Shown here: piece after piece, positions 9,262 through 18,121 of the stretch
Layout of the letters: each line of letters starts with the position of its first letter
How positions within the stretch are numbered: the first letter of the stretch is position 1
Source: Roseobacter cerasinus
GTDB lineage: Bacteria; Pseudomonadota; Alphaproteobacteria; Rhodobacterales; Rhodobacteraceae
Direction of reading: 5' to 3'
NCBI RefSeq assembly: GCF_009811755.1
Contig: NZ_BLIV01000005.1
Span: 124,001 to 188,000 of the forward strand
Length of the DNA: 64,000 nucleotides
Made by a program: the position numbers and the translations under genes
Notes under the pieces: generated by a model
What the model saw: only the letters and a program-made list of their open reading frames with translations
Databases searched by the model: none
Told to the model about the DNA's origin: nothing

Positions 9262-11562
9262 CTAGGTGAACTTATTGTTGCGCGGGAAACCACGCGGGGC
9301 CATGCGGCCCGCGCTGGCGCGCTTGCCGGTCCATTCGCTCAGTTCCGTTTCGGTACGCGTGCGTCCGGCCGGGTCAAGCCAACTCAAACCCTCTGCCCGC
9401 GTGAACGTGGCGGCATCGGACATTCCGCCGTCCTTATAGCGCTGCAACCGGACGCCCTTGCCGCGCCCCATTTCCGGCAGCTCGTCAAGGCCGAACACCA
9501 ACACTTTGCGGTTCTCGCCAACAACGGCCACGCTGTCACCGGTCACCGGCTTGCAGACCAAAGCTCGGGTCTCGCCCCGCACGTTCAGCACCTGCTTGCC
9601 ACTGCGCGTCTGCGCCACGACCTCCTCCTCGGGCACAATGAACCCGTCTCCAGCATCCGACGCCACAAGCAGTTTGCGTCCCGCCTGATGTCTGAGGATC
9701 GTCACAATCTCCGCTTCATTTGGCAAATCTACCATGAGACGCAATGGCTCACCCATGCCGCGCCCACCCGGCAGGTTGGACGCTGACACCGTGTAAAACC
9801 GGCCATTCGTGCCAAAAACCAACAAACGGTCCGTGGTCTCTGCGTGGAAGATAAATCGCGGCCCATCGCCGTCCTTGAACTTCAACTCGCGCGCGAGGTC
9901 GATATGCCCGGTCATTGCCCGCACCCAGCCCATCTGCGAGCACACCACTGTAATCGGCTCTCGGTCGATCATCGCCTCGATGGGCACCTCTTCGACCTCA
10001 GCCGCCTCCTCGATCAGCGTGCGTCGCGCACCGCCGTCGTAGTCCTTGCCGAACTGCTTGCGGGTCTCGCGCAACTGCTGGGTAATCGTCTCCCACTGCA
10101 GGCTCGGATTTTCGAGCAAATCCTCCAGATGCGCGCGCTCTTCCATCAGCTCGGACTGTTCGCGCAGCAGCTCCATCTCCTCAAGCCGCCGCAATGATCG
10201 CAGGCGCATGTTCAGGATCGCTTCGGCCTGAACCTCGCTCAACTCCCCCTCGCCTGGCAGCGGCGAGACATAGTCCGCCTCATCCGTCGCCCGTAGGTGG
10301 CTTTTGCCCCAATCCTCCCGCATCAGCGCTGCCTTGGGGTCGTCATCATAGCGGATGATGTCAATCACGCGGTCCAGGTTCAGGAAGGCAATGATGAAGC
10401 CTTCCAGCACCTCCAGCCGATGGTCGATCTTCTCCAACCGGTGCTGCGAGCGGCGCAGCAACACCTCCTGCCGGTGGTCCAGAAAGGCGCGCAAAACCTC
10501 CTTCATCGAACAGACCTTGGGTGTCACCCCATCGATCAACACATTCATGTTGAGCGAAAACCGCACCTCCAGATCCGAGTTGCGAAAGAGCATGCCCATT
10601 AGAACATCCGCATCCACCGAGCGCGCGCGCGGCTCGATGATCATCCGAACGTCTTCGGCGGATTCGTCACGCACATCCGCCAGGATCGGGATCTTCTTGG
10701 TCTGGATCAGTTCCGCGATCTTCTCGATCAGCTTGGACTTCTGCACCTGATAGGGAATTTCTGTCACGACGATCTGCCACTGACCGCGGCCCAGATCCTC
10801 CACCTCCCATTTGCAGCGCAGCCGGAACGACCCGCGCCCTGTGCGGTAGGCCTTGGCGATATTCTCAGCCGGTTCCACCAGCACACCGCCTGTGGGGAAA
10901 TCCGGACCAGGCACGTATTTCAACAGCGTGTCATCCCGCGCATCCGGTGTCTTAATCAGGTGAATGCAGGCCTCACAGAGCTCAGCGATGTTATGCGGCG
11001 GAATATTCGTCGCCATCCCCACAGCGATCCCGCTGGAGCCATTGGCCAGAAGGTTCGGGAACTGCGCAGGCAGCACCACCGGCTCGGTCAGCGTGCCGTC
11101 GTAGTTCTCGCGGAAATCAACGGCGTTTTCGTTGAGACCCTCCAGCAGCGCCTCGGCCACCGCCGTCATCCGCGCCTCGGTATAGCGGCTGGCCGCGGGG
11201 TTATCGCCGTCGATGTTGCCGAAATTGCCCTGCCCGTCCACCAGCGGATAGCGCACGTTGAAATCCTGCGCGAGCCGCGCCATGGCGTCATAGATCGCGG
11301 CATCCCCATGCGGGTGATAATTGCCCATCACATCGCCGGAAATCTTGGCGGACTTCCTGTATCCACCACTCGAACTCAACCGCAACTCACGCATCGCATA
11401 GAGGATGCGCCGGTGCACCGGCTTCAGCCCGTCGCGCGCATCCGGCAGCGCGCGGTGCATGATGGTGCTGAGCGCATAGGTCAGATAGCGCTCTCCCAGC
11501 GCCCGGCGCAGCGGTTCAGACAGATCGGATGATGTGTCGGGAATGTCGAGATCATCGGCCAT
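9262..11562 (-). CDS. parC: DNA topoisomerase IV subunit A
   Basis: Breakage-reunion subunit that decatenates daughter chromosomes together with ParE (not in this window). The start at 11562 (MADDLDIPDTSSDLSE, 766 residues) is chosen because the extra upstream frame to 11694 is not ParC-like. The catalytic tyrosine is in SRYTEARM at about residue 127 (with the preceding arginine), and the quinolone-resistance region segment HPHGDAAIYDA is intact. The C-terminal portion carries beta-pinwheel-type blades, shorter than in GyrA, which together with MADDLDIPD argues for ParC rather than GyrA. Confidence 0.93.
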   Translation of the reverse strand: MADDLDIPDTSSDLSEPLRRALGERYLTYALSTIMHRALPDARDGLKPVHRRILYAMRELRLSSSGGYRKSAKISGDVMGNYHPHGDAAIYDAMARLAQDFNVRYPLVDGQGNFGNIDGDNPAASRYTEARMTAVAEALLEGLNENAVDFRENYDGTLTEPVVLPAQFPNLLANGSSGIAVGMATNIPPHNIAELCEACIHLIKTPDARDDTLLKYVPGPDFPTGGVLVEPAENIAKAYRTGRGSFRLRCKWEVEDLGRGQWQIVVTEIPYQVQKSKLIEKIAELIQTKKIPILADVRDESAEDVRMIIEPRARSVDADVLMGMLFRNSDLEVRFSLNMNVLIDGVTPKVCSMKEVLRAFLDHRQEVLLRRSQHRLEKIDHRLEVLEGFIIAFLNLDRVIDIIRYDDDPKAALMREDWGKSHLRATDEADYVSPLPGEGELSEVQAEAILNMRLRSLRRLEEMELLREQSELMEERAHLEDLLENPSLQWETITQQLRETRKQFGKDYDGGARRTLIEEAAEVEEVPIEAMIDREPITVVCSQMGWVRAMTGHIDLARELKFKDGDGPRFIFHAETTDRLLVFGTNGRFYTVSASNLPGGRGMGEPLRLMVDLPNEAEIVTILRHQAGRKLLVASDAGDGFIVPEEEVVAQTRSGKQVLNVRGETRALVCKPVTGDSVAVVGENRKVLVFGLDELPEMGRGKGVRLQRYKDGGMSDAATFTRAEGLSWLDPAGRTRTETELSEWTGKRASAGRMAPRGFPRNNKFT

Positions 11563-11764
11563 TGCGGTTGTGTAGCCTCCGGCGTGCGGTCGAACAAGCG
11601 CGATATCGCTCCAACCCTGCCTCTGGCGCGTGTCGCAGACGCAACACTGCGCGGCTGACATCGCGCGCCGCGATTTCCCCCTCCCGGAAACCAATTTCGA
11701 TTGTTAGGGACCCGAACGGCTGGGAACTGTGTTAGTGTTGTAACAGAGTGGCGAGGGTATCATT

Positions 11765-12379
11765 ATGAAGCGATTCATTCTTTTGAGTTTTGTATTTCTT
11801 GGACTGGGCTTCTACGAGTTGAGCGGCGGAGCGGAGTTTGACCCCGTCGCAGCGCGTGAGGCGGCCATCCTCGCCCGTTCTGACGCCCCACAAACACCAG
11901 GCCCGTCCGTCAAGGGTTCTGCGGCAGCCGTGCAGCTGACCGAGGCGGATTTGGACAACCAGGTCACGCGCGTGTCTTTGAACCTCGTCTCCTTCGGCGA
12001 CGCAGCAGCGCCGCAAGCTGGGGTGCAACGGCAGACCAGCGAACCTGCAATCGCCGAACCAGAGAGCAGCCAGGTGACACCGGTCACCTTTTCGACCGGG
12101 GATGAAACCCCTGCTGTTCTGCCAAGCCTGATTTTCCCGGGTTCTACGTCGCGCGCCTCTTCTGATGCGGTCACATTAGAACAAAACCTGCGGTTTATCT
12201 CGGGCGACCGGGTCAACATGCGCGGAGGGCCAGGCACAGGGTTCGACGTGGTGACGCAATTGGTTCGCGGCACGCAGGTTGAAGTGCTGCAGGATAACGG
12301 CACTGGCTGGGTCAGGCTGCGCCCTGCCGATGGCGGCCCCGAAGGCTGGATCGCAGATTTTCTGCTGAGCGGCGGCTGA
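11765..12379 (+). CDS. SH3-domain envelope protein
   Basis: A 204-residue protein: an N-terminal hydrophobic signal/anchor (about 2-20), a low-complexity polar linker rich in Ala, Pro, Ser and Thr, then a bacterial SH3 domain at about 142-201 (DRVNMRGGPGTGF... GTQVEVL... GWVRLR... EGWIADFLL). Such domains often bind peptidoglycan or modulate envelope enzymes. It is divergent from parC and probably monocistronic; no catalytic domain is attached. Confidence 0.85.
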   Translation: MKRFILLSFVFLGLGFYELSGGAEFDPVAAREAAILARSDAPQTPGPSVKGSAAAVQLTEADLDNQVTRVSLNLVSFGDAAAPQAGVQRQTSEPAIAEPESSQVTPVTFSTGDETPAVLPSLIFPGSTSRASSDAVTLEQNLRFISGDRVNMRGGPGTGFDVVTQLVRGTQVEVLQDNGTGWVRLRPADGGPEGWIADFLLSGG

Positions 12380-12436
12380 GCTTGCACCTGATGTGCTGAC
12401 TTGCCATGTCTTGGGGCAAGCCAGTCGGAGCATCCC

Positions 12437-13267
12437 ATGCGCAAAAACTCCATCCTCATCACCGGGTGCTCCTCCGGCATCGGATATTGCGCGGCCATAG
12501 GCATGCGCGCCCGCGGCTGGCGGGTATTTGCCGCCTGCCGCAAAGCTGAAGACTGCGAACGGCTAAAAGCCGAAGGCTTCGAAAGCCCGCTGCTCGACTA
12601 CGCTGACCAGTCGACCATCGACGCTGCTCTCTCAGAGGTACTTGCCGCAACCGGAGGAACGCTGGATGCGGTGTTCAACAACGGAGCGCACGGGATACCC
12701 GGCGCTGTCGAAGACCTGCCCACGGACGCGCTGCGCAGCATATTCGAAGCCAATTTCTTTGGCTGGCACCACCTGACCCGCGCTGTGATCCCGGTGATGC
12801 GTGCGCAGGGGCATGGCCGGATTGTGCAATGCTCCTCCGTGCTTGGGTTCATCACCTTGCCCTGGCGTGGCGCCTACAACGCCACCAAATACGCGCTGGA
12901 AGGGCTGACGGACACACTGCGGATCGAGATGCGCGACACGCCCGTGCGCGTGATCCTCATCGAACCCGGCCCCGTCACATCCAAGATCCGCCAGAACGCC
13001 GTGCCGCATTTTGAGAAATGGGTGGACTGGCGCAATTCACCCCGGCGCGCGCAGTACGAGCAAACCTTGAACCCCCGGCTCTACGCCGAGACCGGCCGGG
13101 ACCCCTTCGAGTTGCCCGCGACGGCCGTGCTGGAAAAGTTGATACACGCCTGCGAATCCCCCCGACCGCAGCCGCGCTACTATGTCACCACGCCAACCTT
13201 CATCATGGGAGCCCTGCGGCGGCTTCTGCCAACCCGGGCGCTGGATTGGATCCTTTCCAAAAGCTGA
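12437..13267 (+). CDS. SDR family NAD(P)-dependent oxidoreductase
   Basis: Classical short-chain dehydrogenase, 276 residues from the ATG at 12437, which has CGGAG upstream. Cofactor motif TGCSSGIG at residues 9-16, the structural NNGAHG, the catalytic serine in QCSSVLG and the YNATK (YxxxK) pair are all present. The sequence MRDTPVRVILIEPGPVTS is typical of the subgroup acting on lipid or steroid-like alcohols, but the substrate is not determinable. It precedes the twin-TM protein and cobalamin adenosyltransferase. Confidence 0.9.
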   Translation: MRKNSILITGCSSGIGYCAAIGMRARGWRVFAACRKAEDCERLKAEGFESPLLDYADQSTIDAALSEVLAATGGTLDAVFNNGAHGIPGAVEDLPTDALRSIFEANFFGWHHLTRAVIPVMRAQGHGRIVQCSSVLGFITLPWRGAYNATKYALEGLTDTLRIEMRDTPVRVILIEPGPVTSKIRQNAVPHFEKWVDWRNSPRRAQYEQTLNPRLYAETGRDPFELPATAVLEKLIHACESPRPQPRYYVTTPTFIMGALRRLLPTRALDWILSKS

Positions 13268-13276
13268 TGTGTCCGT

Positions 13277-13295
13277 AAAAAGCGGTTCGCTTTTT
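13277..13295 (+). terminator. small A/T-flanked hairpin after the SDR gene
   Basis: AAAAAGCG / CGCTTTTT around a 3-base loop, 9 bp beyond the SDR stop codon. It has terminator character on the plus strand, but the stem is weak outside its GC core, so partial read-through into the next gene is likely. Confidence 0.5.
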
Positions 13296-13342
13296 GCGCG
13301 AGGCCGCCTACATGTGCCGCTGACAAACAAAAGGAACAGATC

Positions 13343-13546
13343 GTGGGTGACGCCTTATTCGTTTTGATCATTCTTGCCTGCGTGGCCGTTGTTGTCGTGC
13401 TCATGCTCGGCCTGGGCGGTTTCGCTGGTGGAGGAGCCTTTAACAAGAAGAACTCCAACAAGCTGATGCGCTACCGGATCGGGGCCCAGTTCGTCGCCGT
13501 GATTCTCATCGTCATCTACGTCGCCTTGCGCCAGAACGGAGGCTAA
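13343..13546 (+). CDS. twin transmembrane helix small protein (HIG1-like)
   Basis: 67 residues with two membrane helices (about 4-31 and 48-63) joined by a basic loop (FNKKNSNKLMRYRIGAQF). The loop with its MRYRIGAQ segment resembles the HIG1 domain, which in mitochondria helps respiratory supercomplexes; in alphaproteobacteria the role is unproven. The start is GTG at 13343 with AAGGAA upstream. It ends 4 bp before the cobalamin adenosyltransferase start, so the two are co-transcribed. Confidence 0.85.
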   Translation: MGDALFVLIILACVAVVVVLMLGLGGFAGGGAFNKKNSNKLMRYRIGAQFVAVILIVIYVALRQNGG

Positions 13547-13550
13547 GCCC

Positions 13551-14123
13551 ATGGTCGTGCTAAACAAGATCTACACCAAAACCGGCGATGCGGGTGAAAC
13601 CGCTCTGGGGAACGGGGCCCGTGTCGCCAAACATGCGCTGCGGGTCACGGCTTATGGCACATCGGATGAGCTGAACTCCTTCGTCGGCGTCGCCCGGCTG
13701 GAGGCCGCCGGTGCGGTGGATGAGGCGCTCAGCCGCATCCAGAACGATCTCTTTGACCTGGGCGCAGACATGTGCCGCCCCGACATGGAGCAGGACGCCG
13801 AGGCCGAATACCCGCCGCTGCGCATGATTGACGCGCAGGTGACCCGGCTTGAAAGCGAGATTGACGTGATGAATGCGGAACTTGACCCACTGCGCAGTTT
13901 TATCCTGCCGGGTGGATCGGCACTGGCCGCACATCTGCACGTCTGCCGGACGGTATCGCGCCGGGCCGAGCGGCTCTGTGTGGAGCTGGCCACGATGGAG
14001 GCGATCAACTCGTCAGCGGTGAAATACCTCAACCGCCTGAGTGATTGGTTCTTCGTCGCCGCGCGCATGGCCAACAACGGCGGCAAAGACGACGTCTTGT
14101 GGGTTCCGGGCGCGAACCGCTGA
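13551..14123 (+). CDS. PduO-type cob(I)alamin adenosyltransferase
   Basis: Transfers the adenosyl group of ATP to cob(I)alamin, making adenosylcobalamin for B12-dependent mutases such as those of the ethylmalonyl-CoA pathway. The N-terminal ATP-binding motif reads LNKIYTKTGDAGETALGNG, and the later signature SRRAERLCVELA plus LNRLSDWFFVAARMAN match the family. Full length at 190 residues. The last codons (GANR-stop) lie inside the first copy of the 80-bp tandem array, so the array begins in the coding region. It is followed after the array by an unknown gene and by etfBA. Confidence 0.92.
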   Translation: MVVLNKIYTKTGDAGETALGNGARVAKHALRVTAYGTSDELNSFVGVARLEAAGAVDEALSRIQNDLFDLGADMCRPDMEQDAEAEYPPLRMIDAQVTRLESEIDVMNAELDPLRSFILPGGSALAAHLHVCRTVSRRAERLCVELATMEAINSSAVKYLNRLSDWFFVAARMANNGGKDDVLWVPGANR

Positions 14124-14510
14124 AAGCGGCGGCACGTCCAGTGGACGTGGCGGCGGCCGGAAGGGCGGAGCCCCGGCCCGATAGGGCGGGCGCGAACCGC
14201 TGAAAGCGGCGGCACGTCCAGTGGACGTGGCGGCGGCCGGAAGGGCGGAGCCCCGGCCCGATAGGGCGGGCGCGAACCGCTGAAAGCGGCGGCACATCCA
14301 GTGGACGTGGCGGCGGCCGGAAGGGCGGAGCCCCGGCCCGATAGGGCGGGCGCGAACCGCTGAAAGCGGCGGCACATCCAGTGGACGTGGCGGCGGCCGG
14401 AAGGGCGGAGCCCCGGCCCGCCAGGGCGGGCGCGAACCGCTGAAAGCGGCGGCACATCCAGTGGACGTGGCGGCGGCCGGAAGGGCGGAGCCCCGGCCCG
14501 CCAGGGCGGG
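14111..14510. repeat. tandem array, 80-bp unit x 5
   Basis: Five head-to-tail copies start at 14111, 14191, 14271, 14351 and 14431. Each unit begins CGCGAACCGCTGA and contains CCGCT-gaa-AGCGG, CACGTCC-agt-GGACGTG, and a GCCGG...CCCGGC pair. Differences are few: copies 1-2 read CACGTCC and copies 3-5 CACATCC; the spacer before GGGCGGG is GATA in copies 1-3 and GCCA in copies 4-5. 80 is not a multiple of three, so the 200-287-codon open frames on the minus strand here are artefacts of the repeat. Confidence 0.97.
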
Positions 14511-14649
14511 TGCAAACAGCCGGAGGAAGCATTGCCACCTGACGACAGGTCTGCCGTAGATTGGATGCGCGGGCCTTAGCTGCCGCTCGCCATAGCGCGT
14601 CATTCGCGGTACTGTTGGACGGAGTCGCGTGCATTGGGAGGCTACAAAC

Positions 14650-15072
14650 ATGATCGCTAAACCATCAATGGAAGACATCAAGTACAAAGAGCGCTTCGAA
14701 GCTGGTCAGGTAGGACCTTCCGAATTTCGCCATCGTGACCACTTGAGGCTGGTCTACGTCTATCTTTGCGAAAACAGTGTCGAGACAGCAAACGATCAGA
14801 TGCGACGTTCCATCACGAAATTCCTGAAAAACAACGATGTTCCGGCATCAAAGTATCATGAAACCTTGACCCTCTCTTGGACGCAGGCCGTCAAGCACTT
14901 TATGGTTCAGGCGGGTGCGCCAGCATCATTTGATGAGTTCATCGCTTTTGACGCACGGCTGCTCGATACTAATATCATGCTCACCCACTATGACCCCGAC
15001 ACTCTCTTTTCTGATCGGGCGCGTTCCGAATTCATTCCACCAGACGTGGAGCCAGTTCCACAGTATACTTGA
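14650..15072 (+). CDS. conserved protein of unknown function, 140 residues
   Basis: The start at 14650 has GGGAGG eight bases upstream; a GTG at 14629 is in frame but lacks this signal. Recognisable features are FRHRDHLRLVYVYLCE and KYHETLTLSWTQAV, a His-rich pattern I have seen in widespread short hypothetical proteins but cannot connect to a known reaction. Predicted all-helical and soluble. It follows the 80-bp array. The codon usage looks less GC-biased than its neighbours, possibly a recent arrival. Confidence 0.7.
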   Translation: MIAKPSMEDIKYKERFEAGQVGPSEFRHRDHLRLVYVYLCENSVETANDQMRRSITKFLKNNDVPASKYHETLTLSWTQAVKHFMVQAGAPASFDEFIAFDARLLDTNIMLTHYDPDTLFSDRARSEFIPPDVEPVPQYT

Positions 15073-15393
15073 GCGGCTCTAGCTTGGTCGGCTTGATCTG
15101 TGCGCCCGACCCTCTTGGCGCGCGCACCCGCTCTCCTGCAGATCAAGACAAGGCTGTGGCGGCAGAACCCGAATGCCCCGTGCCATCTGAGTCCAGCGTA
15201 ACACCTCCTTGCGCCACGAACCCTATCGGAAATTTTTGCTCTGATTGGTGAAAATCGCCCAAAACGCGGCGTTCCCGGGCTCAGGCGTGACGATTTTACA
15301 CTGTTTCATGCGTGCCAGCTTGGGTAAACCACCGGTCAGAGAACGAAAGGCTCAACGGGAGTGTGAGTCGCTTATCCAAGGAGAGAGACGCCA
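15073..15393. other. 321-bp spacer upstream of etfB
   Basis: No gene is supported. An imperfect stem-loop can form between CTTGATCTG (15092-15100) and CAGATCAAG (15139-15147), possibly the end of the preceding transcript. The part from about 15235 is AT-richer than the surroundings and should hold the etfBA promoter; I could not pick a convincing -35/-10 pair. Confidence 0.5.
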
Positions 15394-16152
15394 ATGAAGG
15401 TTCTGGTACCTGTCAAACGCGTGATCGACTACAACGTGAAGGTGCGCGTGAAAGCGGACGGATCGGGGGTTGATCTCGCCAACGTGAAAATGTCGATGAA
15501 CCCGTTTGACGAGATTTCCGTCGAACAGGCCATCCGGCTGAAAGAAGCGGGCCAGGCGGACGAGGTCGTCGTCGTCTCCATTGGCGTCAAGCAAAGCCAG
15601 GAAACGCTGCGCACGGCGCTGGCCATGGGCGCAGACCGTGCCATTCTGGTGGTCGCGGCTGACGACGTGCATCAGGACATCGAGCCGCTGGCCGTCGCCA
15701 AGATCCTCAAAGCCATTGTGGATGAAGAGCAGCCGGGCCTCGTGCTCTGCGGCAAGCAGGCCATCGACAACGACATGAACGCCACCGGCCAGATGCTGTC
15801 GGCGCTGATGGGCTGGAGCCAGGCGACCTTCGCCTCCGAAGTGGCCATTGAGGGTGATCACGCCGTGGTCAGCCGCGAAGTGGATGGCGGGATGCAGACC
15901 ATCAAGGTCACAATGCCTACCGTCATCACCGTGGATTTGCGTCTGAACGAGCCGCGCTATGCCTCGCTGCCCAACATCATGAAAGCCAAGAAAAAGCCGC
16001 TGGATGAAAAAACAGCCGCAGACTACGGCGTTGATGTGAGCCCACGCCTGGAAATCGTGAACACAGTCGAGCCTGCGGCGCGCGCAGCAGGCATCAAGGT
16101 CGGCTCGGTTGACGAGCTGGTGTCGAAACTCAAAGAAGCGGGGGCTGTGTAA
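15394..16152 (+). CDS. etfB: electron transfer flavoprotein subunit beta
   Basis: Small subunit of the ETF heterodimer, which takes electrons from acyl-CoA dehydrogenases and passes them to ETF-ubiquinone oxidoreductase. The 252-residue chain starts [19 protein letters not shown], and contains [20 protein letters not shown] (AMP-binding region) and the C-terminal [16 protein letters not shown] strong AAGGAGAGAGA ribosome-binding region precedes the ATG. The stop codon shares its last base with the etfA start, so the subunits are translationally coupled. A client dehydrogenase is encoded at 28985-30673. Confidence 0.97.
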   Translation: MKVLVPVKRVIDYNVKVRVKADGSGVDLANVKMSMNPFDEISVEQAIRLKEAGQADEVVVVSIGVKQSQETLRTALAMGADRAILVVAADDVHQDIEPLAVAKILKAIVDEEQPGLVLCGKQAIDNDMNATGQMLSALMGWSQATFASEVAIEGDHAVVSREVDGGMQTIKVTMPTVITVDLRLNEPRYASLPNIMKAKKKPLDEKTAADYGVDVSPRLEIVNTVEPAARAAGIKVGSVDELVSKLKEAGAV

Positions 16153-17078
16153 TGGCTGTTCTACTCCTTGCAGAAGTAACCGATGGCGAACTGGCGATGG
16201 ACGCAACATCGAAGGCTGTGACCGCCGCCAAGATGCTGGGTGACGTAACCGTTCTTGCCGCAGGCGGGTCGGCCGCCGCAGCTGGCGAAGCGGCCGCCAA
16301 GATCGACGGTGTGAGCAAAGTGCTGGTTGCCGAAGATGCGACGCTGGGCCACCGCCTTGCGGAATCCACAGCGGCGCTGATCGTGTCCTTGTCGGGTGAC
16401 TACGAGCACATCGTGGCCCCTGCGACCACAGACGCCAAGAACGTGATGCCGCGTGTTGCCGCATTGCTCGACGTGATGGTGATCTCAGACGCCTCCGGCG
16501 TGGTCGATGGCAACACGTTTGAGCGTCCGATCTACGCGGGCAACGCGGTGCAGACCGTGAAATCCGGCGATGCCAAGAAGGTTGTGACTTTCCGGACGTC
16601 GACCTTTGACGCCGCTGGCGAAGGCGGGGCGGCACCGGTCGAGACCATCTCGGCCGCAGACAACCCGGGCCTGAGCGAATGGGTCGAGGACAAAGTGGCC
16701 GCAAGCGACCGTCCGGAACTGACATCCGCTGGCGTCGTTGTCTCCGGTGGGCGCGGCGTTGGCTCCGAAGACGATTTTGCGCTGATCGAGAAACTGGCTG
16801 ACAAGCTGGGCGCTGCCGTAGGCGCGTCGCGGGCGGCAGTCGACTCGGGCTATGCGCCAAATGACTGGCAGGTGGGTCAAACCGGCAAGGTTGTGGCGCC
16901 CGAGCTTTATGTCGCTGTGGGCATTTCCGGTGCGATCCAGCACCTGGCTGGCATGAAAGACAGCAAGGTGATCGTCGCGATCAACAAAGACGAAGAGGCA
17001 CCGATCTTCCAGGTGGCGGACTACGGACTGGTGGCGGACCTGTTCACCGCCGTTCCGGAGTTGATCGAAAAGATCTGA
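16152..17078 (+). CDS. etfA: electron transfer flavoprotein subunit alpha
   Basis: Large, FAD-binding subunit of ETF. 308 residues: N-terminal alpha/beta domain, then the FAD-binding C-terminal domain with [11 protein letters not shown] (about 195-205), the [20 protein letters not shown] segment, and the terminal [17 protein letters not shown]. It overlaps etfB by one base (TAATG) and is followed by an intrinsic terminator, so etfBA form a closed operon. Confidence 0.97.
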   Translation: MAVLLLAEVTDGELAMDATSKAVTAAKMLGDVTVLAAGGSAAAAGEAAAKIDGVSKVLVAEDATLGHRLAESTAALIVSLSGDYEHIVAPATTDAKNVMPRVAALLDVMVISDASGVVDGNTFERPIYAGNAVQTVKSGDAKKVVTFRTSTFDAAGEGGAAPVETISAADNPGLSEWVEDKVAASDRPELTSAGVVVSGGRGVGSEDDFALIEKLADKLGAAVGASRAAVDSGYAPNDWQVGQTGKVVAPELYVAVGISGAIQHLAGMKDSKVIVAINKDEEAPIFQVADYGLVADLFTAVPELIEKI

Positions 17079-17097
17079 TCCAGACTTACGAGTTCAG

Positions 17098-17130
17098 GGG
17101 GCTGCGCCGGTCTGCGGTGCGGCCCCTTTT
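17098..17130 (+). terminator. rho-independent terminator of etfBA
   Basis: GGGGCTGCGCC pairs with GGTGCGGCCCC (two wobble positions) and is followed by TTTT. It lies 20 bp after the etfA stop codon and abuts the end of the converging gene. Confidence 0.8.
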
Positions 17131-17967
17131 CTATACGAGGTCCTGCAAGACCTGACCCAGCGTATGCGCCAGTTCGCCGTGCGCCCGTGGCCCCATCATC
17201 TCTGCGGCGGCAGGCGCCTCCATCTGACTGAAGACCATCCCTTCGGTGGCTGCATCCGCAGATTCCGGTGTTGCGACAACCTCGACATAGGCTGCTGCAT
17301 CCTGCTTCAATGCCTCAAGCAATTCCCGCGTGACAAACAGCGGCGATGCGGCATTGACAGGATCAAGACTTGCGGTGCCATTCGACATGGGCGCATGATC
17401 GGCAAACCAGACCAGCACAACTTTCCCGGTGACCTGCCTGAGCAGCAGCTTCATTCGGGCCAGCCAGGCGGTCTGAAGCTCCTTGCGCACAGCCAGGAAC
17501 CGATCCGCCGAGACATTGTACAGACGGCCGAGCATGTGCTTGTTGAAATGAAACTCGGCGAAATCCACCTCAGGGTAGATTGATGCCAGCAGCGCCGACG
17601 CCCTTACAAAGCGGTCGTTCCGCCGCGGATGCACCGTGTAAAAGCGGTTCGACAGGTTTTGTGTCCCGATGATCTGCATCACCGTCACCTCTGCGCCGCA
17701 ACACGCCGCCGTCAGGAAACTGTCGTTCAGAAGGACATCGACACCTGCATTGGCAATGCCGAAGTTGATACAATTGACGCCAAGCCCGCTTTCCACCAAC
17801 GCGGGAAACGGGGCCTTTATGAATTTGCCGTATGTCGCAGTGCCACCCAGAAAGGCCACATATGGCGCATCCAACCGCCGCTCCGGCCCGCGAAACAACA
17901 GTTTTGAGCCGTCATACCGGCACGGCATATAATCGAGAGCCCCCGCTCCCAGAACATCATAGGTCAT
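17131..17967 (-). CDS. DUF6473-like protein
   Basis: 278 residues from the ATG at 17967, which has an AGGTGGG ribosome-binding site; an in-frame ATG at 17988 is less likely. The N terminus (GAGALDYMPCRYDGSKLLFRGP, read as two adjoining parts) and the segment VAFLGGTATYGKF match the Rhodobacteraceae family I know as DUF6473. The GGTATYG and NFGIANAG stretches resemble the nucleotide or SGNH-type loops of hydrolases, suggesting an esterase-like fold, but a Ser-Asp-His triad is not clearly visible. It converges with etfA and lies next to hbd. Confidence 0.7.
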   Translation of the reverse strand: MTYDVLGAGALDYMPCRYDGSKLLFRGPERRLDAPYVAFLGGTATYGKFIKAPFPALVESGLGVNCINFGIANAGVDVLLNDSFLTAACCGAEVTVMQIIGTQNLSNRFYTVHPRRNDRFVRASALLASIYPEVDFAEFHFNKHMLGRLYNVSADRFLAVRKELQTAWLARMKLLLRQVTGKVVLVWFADHAPMSNGTASLDPVNAASPLFVTRELLEALKQDAAAYVEVVATPESADAATEGMVFSQMEAPAAAEMMGPRAHGELAHTLGQVLQDLV

Positions 17968-18121
17968 GAACCCACCTTTTTTTCTCACCCGCAGCCAAAT
18001 TGCACGCCGGATGCTTAGAATGTCTTAATGGGTCATTTTGTATCGAGTTTTAGACAACCTGCAGCCTTGCAGCCGAACTGCCGCGCACCCTAAGGTGCCT
18101 CAAATCGAAAAGGGTTGGCGG

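Noticed and set aside
14111-14510. CRISPR array
   Set aside because: The units are directly adjacent without unique spacers, and no cas genes are present.
14013-14687. Long minus-strand reading frames (200-290 codons) over the repeat array
   Set aside because: They consist of the 80-bp unit read repeatedly in shifting frames; no start signal and no family resemblance. They are repeat artefacts.
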